Shown: positions 1-5,118, numbered from the stretch's first letter. The stretch is DNA of 5,466 bases from Candidatus Jordarchaeum madagascarense (GCA_019056875.1 DXJA01000227.1:1-5466), one strand, 5' to 3'. Notes: generated by a model not told the origin, from the sequence alone. A program made the numbers and translations.

Positions 1-38
1 TAGTTTGAAGGGACAGTAATTAAGAAATGAGGTATTAA

Positions 39-110
39 ATGTTTAAAACAGGCAGTTTTTATGATCGAAGTAATCCAGTGTATGAAGTTAAAGATTTTGA
101 ATGGAACTAA
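39..110 (+). CDS. doubtful 23-codon micro-ORF
   Basis: A short frame opens with ATG at 39 and closes with TAA at 108-110. It would encode 23 residues (starting MFKTGSFYDRS, ending KDFEWN). A good Shine-Dalgarno-like TGAGGT at 28-33 lies 5 bases upstream of the ATG. The composition looks protein-like, with mixed acidic, basic and aromatic residues, but I recognise no family. No other minus-strand gene lies under it. It would be convergent with the mntA gene that ends at 180. At this length an ORF can easily arise by chance, so the main support is the ribosome binding site. Confidence 0.15.
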   Translation: MFKTGSFYDRSNPVYEVKDFEWN

Positions 111-120
111 TTTCGAAGCT

Positions 121-141
121 GTAAAAAGTATAAGTAAAAAA
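121..141 (-). terminator. oligo-T terminator of the hepT-mntA operon
   Basis: Read on the minus strand, the stretch after the mntA stop at 180 carries a T6 tract (136-141) followed by a T5 tract (123-127). Archaeal RNA polymerase terminates at such U-rich tracts, often with no hairpin. I infer that the toxin-antitoxin operon ends here. Confidence 0.4.
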
Positions 142-179
142 CGAATTTATTGGTACTATGGTGGATTTTCCTGAATTGT

Positions 180-611
180 CTACTTTTCTAATTTGGCTTT
201 CAACCTTTTTCTTCTTTCTATTCCTTGGAGTATTTCTTTGTAGCTGGTGAACTGGTTCTCCCTGTACCGTTGCTCCACATCCTTCCAGAGCCTGCGATAG
301 TAGTAAAAGTACTCCGAGATTTCTAGGGGATCCCCGAAGACCACAACATATTTTGACATCACTCCCGCCTTTACGTGGAGGGGGAAGGTTTCGAATATAC
401 TAACATCGTAGCCAAATGGGGGTTTCCCAAGTAGTTTTCTCATGATATTCAGGTTAGTCTCTGCATCCTCGGTTCTTGTGATTACCGCTACGTCAATATC
501 GGATCGGGGTGTAACTTCTTCTCTCGCCCAGCTCCCGTAAACCACAACCCAAAACCCATTTAGAGCGTTCAGATCTGTTTTAATCTCCTGTAGGGATTTT
601 TTGTAGGACAT
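180..611 (-). CDS. mntA: MntA-type minimal nucleotidyltransferase, antitoxin of HepT
   Basis: This is a 143-residue nucleotidyltransferase-fold protein of the minimal (MNT) family. G26-S27, ten residues, then D38-I39-D40 form an exact GSX10DXD active-site motif, and D69 in GYDVSIFE is the probable third metal-binding carboxylate. In the characterised Shewanella HepT/MntA pair the antitoxin adds AMP units to a tyrosine of the toxin, which neutralises it. The same role is inferred here. The C-terminus (about 100-143) is basic and helical. I chose ATG 611 over the in-frame TTG at 620 because GGAG at 622-625 is 10 bases from the ATG and only 1 base from the TTG. The gene overlaps the end of hepT by 32 bases, so translation is probably coupled. 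Partner order, size and motifs make this assignment firm; the cellular target of the toxin is unknown. Confidence 0.9.
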   Translation of the reverse strand: MSYKKSLQEIKTDLNALNGFWVVVYGSWAREEVTPRSDIDVAVITRTEDAETNLNIMRKLLGKPPFGYDVSIFETFPLHVKAGVMSKYVVVFGDPLEISEYFYYYRRLWKDVEQRYRENQFTSYKEILQGIERRKRLKAKLEK

Positions 612-987
612 TTTCAACAATCTCCAAGAAGTCGAATACTCGTTTTACTACATCATCTAGTTCCTCTCGCACAATATCTTCGTCAAATTTGTTGTACTTG
701 TGAACTATAGCATTTCTTAAACCGTTTAGTTTTCTCAAAAAGTCCGCAATATCCCCTTTGATGACCCCTTCTGACTCTAATTTCTCTATGTTAAAGTAGT
801 CGTCCCCCACCTCAAATCCAAGGTCTTTAATTAACATAGCCACGATACTCATTATTGAGTCTATGCTTGTATGTAAACGGTACAACAACGCTTCAAACTG
901 ATATGTATCATCCAAATTCGGAGGCAAATCCCCCAGCTTAGACGCAACATAATCAATTTTTCTCCGGTACTGGAGACTCCTTCTCAT
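580..987 (-). CDS. hepT: HepT-type HEPN-domain toxin (predicted RNase)
   Basis: This is a 135-residue all-helical HEPN protein of the DUF86/HepT family. The catalytic RX4H motif is intact as R91-N-A-I-V-H96 and continues to Y98, giving the full RX4HXY form in which the tyrosine is the residue adenylylated by MntA in characterised pairs. HEPN proteins with this motif are metal-independent RNases. The acidic C-terminal helices (about 102-130) fit a dimer-forming bundle. GGTGG at 992-996 lies 4 bases before the ATG. The gene is first in a two-gene operon and its end overlaps mntA. A perfect inverted repeat at 1006-1027 in its leader could be an operator. The length is normal for the family and nothing appears broken. 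The pair may act in plasmid or genome maintenance or phage defence; the sequence does not say which. Confidence 0.9.
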   Translation of the reverse strand: MRRSLQYRRKIDYVASKLGDLPPNLDDTYQFEALLYRLHTSIDSIMSIVAMLIKDLGFEVGDDYFNIEKLESEGVIKGDIADFLRKLNGLRNAIVHKYNKFDEDIVREELDDVVKRVFDFLEIVENVLQKIPTGD

Positions 988-991
988 TAAA

Positions 992-996
992 CCACC
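992..996 (-). promoter_or_regulatory. ribosome binding site of hepT
   Basis: On the minus strand GGTGG stands 4 bases before the ATG at 987. It matches the archaeal anti-Shine-Dalgarno well and supports this start for hepT. Confidence 0.5.
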
Positions 997-1005
997 GTCT
1001 ACAAA

Positions 1006-1027
1006 AAAAGGAAATGTTTTTCCTTTT
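1006..1027. repeat. perfect 9-bp inverted repeat in the hepT leader
   Basis: AAAAGGAAA (1006-1014) and TTTCCTTTT (1019-1027) are exact reverse complements separated by the four bases TGTT. The centre lies about 30 bases upstream of the hepT start. It could be an operator for autoregulation by the toxin-antitoxin complex or a leader hairpin. Its purine/pyrimidine strand bias is a reason for caution. Confidence 0.45.
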
Positions 1028-1130
1028 AATCCTTTCCTCAGACTCTTAATAATTCATGTCGAATCAGTTTTTAGCAGTATGTTACTCACTTCCTGAAAAA
1101 ATTTTCTAAAATTTATGAAGTCATGACATT

Positions 1131-1151
1131 AAAAGATAAAAAATGAAAAAA
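1131..1151 (-). terminator. double T6 terminator after the SGNH hydrolase gene
   Basis: On the minus strand two T6 runs (1146-1151 and 1138-1143) are separated by CA and followed by ATC and T4 (1131-1134). This is the strongest archaeal-type terminator in the window. It separates the hydrolase gene (stop at 1213) from the hepT-mntA operon, so hepT should have its own promoter within about 1028-1130. No single TATA box there stands out. Confidence 0.55.
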
Positions 1152-1212
1152 CACAGACCTTAACACTAGAAAAGTCTATTAAAAATGTATAGCTAAAAAC
1201 GGATAGAATCAT

Positions 1213-1962
1213 TTATTTCAGATAATTTTCGTAGATTTTTTCCCAAAATAGTTTTCTTATCTCGTGTGCACCACGTGAATTCGGTTCAATCGCAAGCCGC
1301 AACCATGTCGTGCTATCCTCTGGATTATAGTATTTACCGGTAGGATCGTCGTAGTTTACTCCGTGGCCCAGAAAGTGTTTATGGATGTCTACTAGGGTTA
1401 AGCCTTTCTCTTGGGCTACCTCTTGGATTCTTTTGTTCCAGTGGTCGAGTACCTTTAATCCGTCCGGCCAGGGTGAGTAGCCCTCTTTTTCCAAGCCGCC
1501 GCTGATTCCGTCTGAGGGGTCGTAAATGTTTCCTATGTATATTCTAGCGGGTTTAGGAAACTTTGATGGGGCTTGCAAGTAGGATACGATTTTTCGAAGA
1601 TTTTCGTGCATTTCGTAGCTTAGATTTATGCCCTTTTTTTCTGGTGCCCCGTAGTGGTGTAGGAGATCGTTTCCCCCGACTGTTAATATGATTATGGTGG
1701 GTTGCTTTTCTCCGGTGGGAACTTTGGGAAGTTGCCAGTTGAGCACGGTGTTGGTTGTGGCTCCATCAGAAGTGAGATTGTAAAAACTAATATCGGGGTA
1801 TAGTGTGGCCAAATCTTTTCCTTTCCAGTCGGGATAAGCATCGTCCAAATTCTTGTAGAGCAGCGACGCAGTACCCCACCCCGTCCCCCCAGCATAGTAA
1901 TCTATTAACATGCTGTCCCCCAGGGCAACGTAACACGCTGATTCAGGGACTTTTTGCTTCAC
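1213..1962 (-). CDS. SGNH/GDSL-type hydrolase, predicted cytosolic esterase
   Basis: This is a 249-residue protein of the SGNH hydrolase superfamily (esterases, lipases and deacetylases). Block I is ALGDSM with nucleophile S17. Block II glycine is G67 in TSDGATT. Block III is GGND with N98. Together S17, G67 and N98 form the oxyanion-hole set. The usual C-terminal DxxHPN block is replaced by I225-E-P-N followed by RGAHEIR, so the catalytic Asp-His pair is not in its standard place. A histidine-rich DIHKHFLGHG stretch (192-201) may be the subfamily equivalent. There is no signal peptide or membrane segment, so it should be cytosolic. The start is GTG 1962 with GGGGA at 1969-1973. The frame stays open further upstream, but no better start is seen. 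The substrate is unknown; sugar or lipid ester cleavage is possible. No neighbour points to a pathway. Confidence 0.8.
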   Translation of the reverse strand: MKQKVPESACYVALGDSMLIDYYAGGTGWGTASLLYKNLDDAYPDWKGKDLATLYPDISFYNLTSDGATTNTVLNWQLPKVPTGEKQPTIIILTVGGNDLLHHYGAPEKKGINLSYEMHENLRKIVSYLQAPSKFPKPARIYIGNIYDPSDGISGGLEKEGYSPWPDGLKVLDHWNKRIQEVAQEKGLTLVDIHKHFLGHGVNYDDPTGKYYNPEDSTTWLRLAIEPNSRGAHEIRKLFWEKIYENYLK

Positions 1963-1989
1963 GTCTTTTCCCCGACCATTATAATCAAT

Positions 1990-2003
1990 TAAAATATTAA
2001 AAA
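1990..2003 (-). promoter_or_regulatory. possible TATA-like promoter of the SGNH hydrolase gene
   Basis: The minus strand reads TTTTTAATATTTTA about 28-41 bases before the GTG at 1962. That would place transcription start close to the start codon with a very short leader. The surroundings are AT-rich, so the match carries little weight. Confidence 0.25.
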
Positions 2004-2022
2004 CTATTTTTAATGGTTTAAT

Positions 2023-2059
2023 AAAAAGTAGTTGGTTCCAAGGGTCTTAATTCGACCTT
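2023..2059 (-). terminator. possible hairpin plus T5 terminator after the small-protein genes
   Basis: AAGGGTC (2040-2046) pairs with GACCTT (2054-2059) apart from one unpaired G, with a 7-base loop. On the minus strand the hairpin is followed 12 bases later by T5 (2023-2027). It could end the small-gene transcript before the SGNH gene. The spacing is long for an intrinsic terminator, so this is a weak call. Confidence 0.25.
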
Positions 2060-2079
2060 TTTGAGGCTTTTTAATTGGT

Positions 2080-2301
2080 TTATTTGCCTTCTTCTTTTTC
2101 TTTTTCTGGTTTGGGGTTTATTTTTTCTCCTAGGTTTTCCCAGAATTCTTCTCCCATGGAGTAGAGCCCGCAGCTTGCGCCCGCTCGGAATGAGTAGAGG
2201 TTTTCAGGGTCTTCCATTTTTTCTTCTTTTTCTGTTTCTGTTAGTGATTGAGTTTGAGTTTTCGGTTTTTGGTTGTTTTTTTCTATGGGGGTTGTTTTCA
2301 T
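2080..2301 (-). CDS. small charged protein of unknown function, second of a related pair
   Basis: This 73-residue protein belongs to no family I recognise. Residues 1-34 and 59-73 are very rich in Lys, Glu, Thr and Gln and probably disordered. Between them lies a short core at 35-54 (LYSFRAG, then SCGLY, then EEFW) with a single cysteine, C44. The same core pattern, L-Y-x4-G-x2-C-x-L-Y-x3-E-x2-W, occurs in the product of the gene just upstream, as does a similar MK-TP-EKN start. The two therefore look like tandem duplicates. The ATG overlaps the upstream stop as ATGA, and AGGGAAG at 2306-2312 is a suitable ribosome binding site, so the two are probably translated in sequence. No signal peptide or membrane segment is seen. 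The shared core in two diverged copies is the best evidence that it is a real gene. Confidence 0.55.
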   Translation of the reverse strand: MKTTPIEKNNQKPKTQTQSLTETEKEEKMEDPENLYSFRAGASCGLYSMGEEFWENLGEKINPKPEKEKEEGK

Positions 2302-2508
2302 TTTTCTTCCCTAGTTTTGTTTTCTTGTTTTTGTTTTTCTCTCCATAAATCTTCGTAGTAGAAGTATAGTGCACAGTTTCCTCCGATGCAGCAGGGGTAG
2401 AGCATGTCCGAGCCTATTCCACTGGTGTCTATTTTGAGTTCTGGTGGATTTGTTTGATTTGTGTTTTCTTTGTTTTTCTCTTTTGGGGTGGACTGCGTTT
2501 CTTTTCAC
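2298..2508 (-). CDS. small charged protein of unknown function, first of the pair, apparent frameshift at its start
   Basis: The frame from 2504 to the TGA at 2298-2300 encodes 68 residues. It has a charged N-terminal half with STPKEKNKEN, a core (MLYPCC, then GGNCALY, then YEDLW), and a Lys/Glu-rich tail. The core aligns with that of the next gene at L, Y, G, C, L, Y, E and W. The frame has no start codon before ATG 2405. GTG 2508 is offset by one base: it is followed by four A's (2502-2505), and with three the product would begin MKETQSTPKEKN, matching the neighbour's MKTTPIEKN. The alternatives are a real one-base insertion, a sequence error, ribosomal slippage on the A run, or a 35-residue protein from ATG 2405. 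Three cysteines (in PCC and GNC) could bind metal. The function is unknown. Confidence 0.45.
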
Positions 2509-2781
2509 CAGCTTTTTATTTTTGGCTACTGTTCGGAAATAAGTTAGGGGATTAAAATTTTTCGCTTCAAGTTTATGGTGTGAAGGTTAGTTTTATGGTT
2601 TTCGTCCATATGTAGTTGGAGGGGGGGTTTCTACCTTTTTTCTATATTGAATTCTGTTTTAGTTTATCATTTTTGGGATATTTGAATTCTGCTGATATTT
2701 TCTGGGTAAAGGTCTGGAAAACACTAGTTTGTTAAACAAAAATATTGCTAGGAGTAATTGTGAGAAAAAAGTTTGGTTTTT
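2509..2781. other. intergenic region with no recognisable gene
   Basis: No convincing frame is seen on either strand over these 273 bases. The region contains a purine tract with seven consecutive G's (2618-2627), two copies of GAATTCTG (2649-2656 and 2684-2691), and the T tracts that end the iron-sulfur operon. An AT-rich AAATTTTAAT near 2551-2560 on the minus strand could be the TATA box of the small-gene pair, leaving a leader of about 20 bases, but this is weak. Confidence 0.4.
2738..2770 (-). terminator. oligo-T terminator of the iron-sulfur operon
   Basis: After the stop codon at 2782, the minus strand has T6 at 2765-2770, only 11 bases downstream, and T5 at 2738-2742. This fits archaeal U-tract termination of the three-gene operon. 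Confidence 0.45.
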
Positions 2782-3321
2782 TTATGTTCTCACTGCTTGG
2801 AAGAAGCAGTCTCCGTTCTCGGGCATTTTTTCGGACATGGTTAATTCGACATCGAATCCCATTTCGTCGAATACGGTTTTCAGACAGGATAGGCATGCAG
2901 CTTGGCAGGGTAGGGACTTTAGTTCTTCTCCGCTAATTAGGTTTTTTAGGGATTGATAGATTTTGCAATCTTCTTCGAGTACCTTGAAGCTTAGCTCCTG
3001 AGCGTTGTTAGCCTCCACTTGAAGGACGCCCATCAGGTGAACTGAAAGGTACGCTATTTCGATGTGCCTTTGAGCTACGTGAGGAAAGAGTAGTTCACCG
3101 GTTTTCTTGGCGGCCTCTAGTAGAACCTCGTATGTTCTGTCGCGGTATTTTTCTTGGTTGCTTAGTTCCATGGTTCGTTTCATGAGTTGTTTCCCGTATT
3201 CCTCAAAGTCGGTGATGGATTTGCTCCGGGCATACTTTTTTGCAATGGCTTCTCCATCGAATTCTTTTTCTATTGTTTCAAACAATTCATCGGAGATATA
3301 GAAATCATATTTTTCAGCCAT
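2782..3321 (-). CDS. protein of unknown function with a cysteine-rich C-terminus, third gene of the iron-sulfur operon
   Basis: This 179-residue protein has no family I can name. Residues 1-135 look helical and charged, with a helix-rich middle (FPHVAQRHIEIAYLSVHLMG, 79-98). The C-terminal part holds C139-x3-C143-x2-C146 and a final C172 inside NGDCFF. C119 lies between helices. The ending, a central cysteine followed by a strand and then a GDC(x)F motif, recalls L-2-amino-thiazoline-4-carboxylate hydrolase-like and V4R-like small domains, but this is only a resemblance. I chose ATG 3321 over ATGs at 3330 and 3336 because GAGGATGA (3327-3334) ends 5 bases before it. The gap to the ferredoxin stop is 22 bases, so it belongs to the operon. 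It may be the substrate-binding or catalytic partner fed with electrons by the two iron-sulfur proteins. Confidence 0.75.
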   Translation of the reverse strand: MAEKYDFYISDELFETIEKEFDGEAIAKKYARSKSITDFEEYGKQLMKRTMELSNQEKYRDRTYEVLLEAAKKTGELLFPHVAQRHIEIAYLSVHLMGVLQVEANNAQELSFKVLEEDCKIYQSLKNLISGEELKSLPCQAACLSCLKTVFDEMGFDVELTMSEKMPENGDCFFQAVRT

Positions 3322-3326
3322 GTTAT

Positions 3327-3334
3327 TCATCCTC
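3327..3334 (-). promoter_or_regulatory. ribosome binding site deciding the start at 3321
   Basis: On the minus strand GAGGATGA lies 5 bases before ATG 3321. The two upstream in-frame ATGs (3336 and 3330) lie within or next to this site and have no comparable site of their own. Confidence 0.55.
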
Positions 3335-3343
3335 ATCTTCGGT

Positions 3344-3625
3344 TTATGTTGTGATTTCTTGTTCTTGGTGTTCTATTTGTACCTTCAGAGCATCGTTAGG
3401 ACATACTTCTAAGCACTTCATACAACCCACACACTTCGGAACCATGGGTGCAAGCAGCAGGTAGGACCCGGGTTCGTTTTCATCTACGGGTTGATATTTA
3501 CGGATCATCATGGGATTAGGTGTAACCAGGAATACTTCGCCCGGGCAGATTTCTATACACTTCTTGCAGGCAAAGGGTGTGGTACACTTCTGATAATCAA
3601 TTGTTATTAATACTTTTGAACTCAT
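3344..3625 (-). CDS. two-cluster [4Fe-4S] ferredoxin-like protein
   Basis: This is a 93-residue soluble electron carrier with two cysteine sets. The first is C14-x5-C20-x2-C23-x3-C27-P, with a spacing of five residues where classical ferredoxins have two. The second is a classical C65-x2-C68-x2-C71-x3-C75-P. About 37 residues separate the sets, more than in a minimal clostridial ferredoxin, and include a hydrophobic YLLLAPMV stretch. A CTTPFAC first motif is seen in some archaeal ferredoxin-like proteins, though I cannot name the family. I chose ATG 3625 because GGTGA at 3631-3635 lies 5 bases upstream, over TTG 3637 and GTG 3634. That site overlaps the TGA of the preceding iron-sulfur gene, so translation is probably coupled. 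It most likely carries electrons between the 281-residue protein and the product of the third gene. Confidence 0.85.
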   Translation of the reverse strand: MSSKVLITIDYQKCTTPFACKKCIEICPGEVFLVTPNPMMIRKYQPVDENEPGSYLLLAPMVPKCVGCMKCLEVCPNDALKVQIEHQEQEITT

Positions 3626-3630
3626 ACACG

Positions 3631-3635
3631 TCACC
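3631..3635 (-). promoter_or_regulatory. ribosome binding site of the ferredoxin gene overlapping the upstream stop
   Basis: The minus strand reads GGTGA then CGTGT then ATG. The GGTGA includes the TGA stop of the iron-sulfur gene. Its spacing of 5 bases favours ATG 3625 over the GTG and TTG starts that lie inside or ahead of the site. Confidence 0.6.
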
Positions 3636-4476
3636 AAGAATTTTTGAGCACCTCAAAGTTGCGGCGGTCAACAAGCTCAATCGCGCCTTGTTTACATCCG
3701 GTCTCGCATAGTCCACAGCCGAAACACTTGGTTAAATCAATGTGGGGCTTTTCATTCCTTATGTCAGCTGTAATGGCACCAAACTGGCAACGAGTGACAC
3801 ACTGGAAACATCCAGTGCACTTCTCGGGATTTGTTAGGACCGCAACCCTCTCTCCTTTTAATAGTTGTTTCATTCCATAGTCTAATCGCCAACGTATACT
3901 TAGACAATCACCATAGGTGCAGTTGCATAATCCGCCAATGTAGGGGGCACCCTCCCTCAGGCCGAAGGTCATGAGGGTGTGAACCATGCCTTTCTTATTC
4001 CAAGTCTCCAACCATTCTTTGGCTTCCTTATCGCTAACAAATTCAGCTCCCGCAGCGTATCTTGATGGAATCCGTTCCCATCGGAACATTCCCACTCCTA
4101 ATCCCAGGCAAGTCATTTTTGAACGGTCACGCTCAATGTAGCCGTGGAGCTGCCGGCGACAGTCACAGGCTATGAAAGCAATGGGACTGGCCAAATCAAT
4201 CATAGTTTTTGCATCCTCCAGGGTAATCACCTGTCCGGTGTGAATGTCTCTAGCCAATTTATTAAAATTTTCAACTAACTCTGGAAATTTTTCCGGTTGC
4301 AGATTTTTTGCTTGCAGCGTTTGCATAGCAAGGACTCCAAGTTGTGCTTCTAGGTTTGCTCCCGCTCCTTCAGCTTTGCGGTCAACTCTTCTACGATGGT
4401 ACATTTGGCGTGCGTAGCGGCTAGCCCACTTATACCAGTACTTCCCGGTGCCGTGCTTGGCGCAAAAATCACACAT
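3631..4476 (-). CDS. 4Fe-4S dicluster protein with N-terminal cysteine domain, first gene of the operon
   Basis: This 281-residue soluble protein begins MCDFCAKHG, with C2 and C5. Its middle domain has C104-x-C106 (ACDCRR), C123, and a CNCTYGDC motif (C184, C186, C191). The C-terminus is a ferredoxin-type module with C220-x2-C223-x2-C226-x3-C230 and C251-x2-C254-x2-C257-x3-C261. In both clusters the usual proline after the last cysteine is replaced. The MC-FC-HG start, CDCR and CNC motifs recur, from memory, in uncharacterised anaerobe proteins annotated only as 4Fe-4S binding. The middle cysteines probably hold a further metal centre. I chose ATG 4476 over TTG 4506 because GGGAGTGA (4484-4491) stands 7 bases upstream; the TTG has no such site. 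It is probably a redox hub passing electrons to the ferredoxin encoded next. The reaction is unknown. A decayed relative lies immediately upstream. Confidence 0.85.
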   Translation of the reverse strand: MCDFCAKHGTGKYWYKWASRYARQMYHRRRVDRKAEGAGANLEAQLGVLAMQTLQAKNLQPEKFPELVENFNKLARDIHTGQVITLEDAKTMIDLASPIAFIACDCRRQLHGYIERDRSKMTCLGLGVGMFRWERIPSRYAAGAEFVSDKEAKEWLETWNKKGMVHTLMTFGLREGAPYIGGLCNCTYGDCLSIRWRLDYGMKQLLKGERVAVLTNPEKCTGCFQCVTRCQFGAITADIRNEKPHIDLTKCFGCGLCETGCKQGAIELVDRRNFEVLKNSW

Positions 4477-4483
4477 ATCAAAA

Positions 4484-4491
4484 TCACTCCC
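4484..4491 (-). promoter_or_regulatory. ribosome binding site deciding the start at 4476
   Basis: GGGAGTGA on the minus strand stands 7 bases before ATG 4476. The longer frame from TTG 4506 would place this site inside the coding sequence and has none of its own. Confidence 0.6.
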
Positions 4492-4522
4492 GATTCGATA
4501 ATTCAAACGAATAGAATATTTT

Positions 4523-4538
4523 GGATCCGTGAATCCGT
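4523..4538. repeat. tandem 8-base repeat in the iron-sulfur operon leader
   Basis: GGATCCGT (4523-4530) is followed directly by GAATCCGT (4531-4538), seven of eight bases identical. The repeats lie between the probable TATA box and the start of the first gene, around the expected transcription start. A regulator could bind there, but two short copies are weak evidence. Confidence 0.3.
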
Positions 4539-4542
4539 CTTA

Positions 4543-4549
4543 CTATAAA
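4543..4549 (-). promoter_or_regulatory. probable TATA box of the iron-sulfur operon
   Basis: The minus strand reads TTTATAG preceded by a T tract. Archaeal transcription would start about 25 bases downstream, near 4520, leaving a leader of about 45 bases before ATG 4476. The position between the pseudogene and the operon is sensible. Confidence 0.4.
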
Positions 4550-4609
4550 AAAACAAAGGATATTCAATAAATAAGGGTTACGGAAATGAAGAAAGAAGGA
4601 TTTTAGGAA

Positions 4610-4948
4610 CTACCAAGAATGCTTGAGTACCTCAAAGTCGCGCCGGTCAAACGGGTTCAATGGTATTGTGTTTACAGCCGGTAACGCAGAGTCCGTAGCC
4701 GAAGCTCCAGGTTAAGTCAATGTAGGGCTTCTCAGCGCGGATTTTGGCGTTATGGCACCAAACTGGCAATGGGAAACACGCTGGGAGCAGCTCTTACAGT
4801 TTTCGGGGTGAGTCATTACAGCGGTTCTCTCTCCCTTTATGAGCTGTTCTATTCCATAGTTTCGACGCCAAGGAATACTAATGCAATTGGAATATTTACA
4901 GTTACATATGCCACCAATTTAGGGTGCACCCTCCCTCAGGCCGAAGGT
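4610..4948 (-). pseudogene. decayed C-terminal fragment of a paralogue of the 4Fe-4S dicluster gene
   Basis: These 339 bases align end to end with 3631-3969, the last 112 codons of the intact 4Fe-4S gene, from TFGLREGAP to the final SW-stop. The frame is broken three times: TAC has become TAA after GAP (near 4928), one base is missing around the codons after CQFGAIT (near 4746-4753), and one T is inserted near the end at GTT-TGAC (about 4647). Iron-sulfur ligands are also lost: one cysteine of the first cluster is Arg, and two of the second are Ser and Tyr. The CNC motif survives as CNCKYSNC. The 5' half is absent; similarity stops abruptly at 4948. The copy is clearly diverged from its neighbour, so it was probably an old tandem paralogue that decayed rather than a fresh duplication. 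Confidence 0.85.
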
Positions 4949-5031
4949 GTTACTTATAGAATTAGCTTGTGAAAGTGGTATCATTTTTCAGAAAGAGTAT
5001 TTTGTCTTATTCGGGTTTGTGTTGAGTATTA

Positions 5032-5118
5032 GTGTGGGCATCGTGGAAATGCCATGCGAGGGGGAGGGGGGATTAGGATGAAAAGAGGATAAAAAACCGA
5101 TACCCACGACACCCACAG
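5032..5118. repeat. 87-base element with imperfect terminal inverted repeats
   Basis: TGTGGGCATCGTGG (5033-5046) and CCACGACACCCACA (5104-5117) are reverse complements at 12 of 14 positions, with a two-base internal mismatch. The spacer holds GGCAT/ATGCC arms (5037-5041 and 5049-5053) and a G-rich run of five G's, A and six G's. ATTA flanks both sides (5028-5031 and 5119-5122), as a target duplication would. It could be a small non-autonomous mobile element or a structured RNA. Confidence 0.35.

Noticed and set aside
1692..2000. Two overlapping frames on opposite strands inside and before the SGNH gene
   Set aside because: Both are shadows of the SGNH coding sequence, Pro/Ser-rich with no family resemblance.
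2061..2348. 95-codon plus-strand frame rich in Phe and Leu that resembles a membrane protein
   Set aside because: It is the antisense of the Lys/Glu-rich small genes; AAA and GAA codons read backwards as TTT and TTC, which gives a false hydrophobic protein.
2311..2508. 65-codon minus-strand frame from GTG 2508 taken as a gene in its own right
   Set aside because: Its Arg/His-rich product lacks protein-like character. The frame one base over carries the core shared with the neighbouring small gene.
2649..2691. Two direct copies of GAATTCTG 35 bases apart, considered as the start of a repeat array
   Set aside because: There are only two short copies, with no third unit and no further similarity.
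2729..3464. Several plus-strand frames of 63-75 codons opposite the iron-sulfur operon
   Set aside because: They lie antisense to well supported genes, with no ribosome binding sites and biased Ser/Phe/Arg composition.
4769..4972. 67-codon plus-strand frame
   Set aside because: It lies opposite the iron-sulfur pseudogene and exists only because that DNA once coded on the minus strand.
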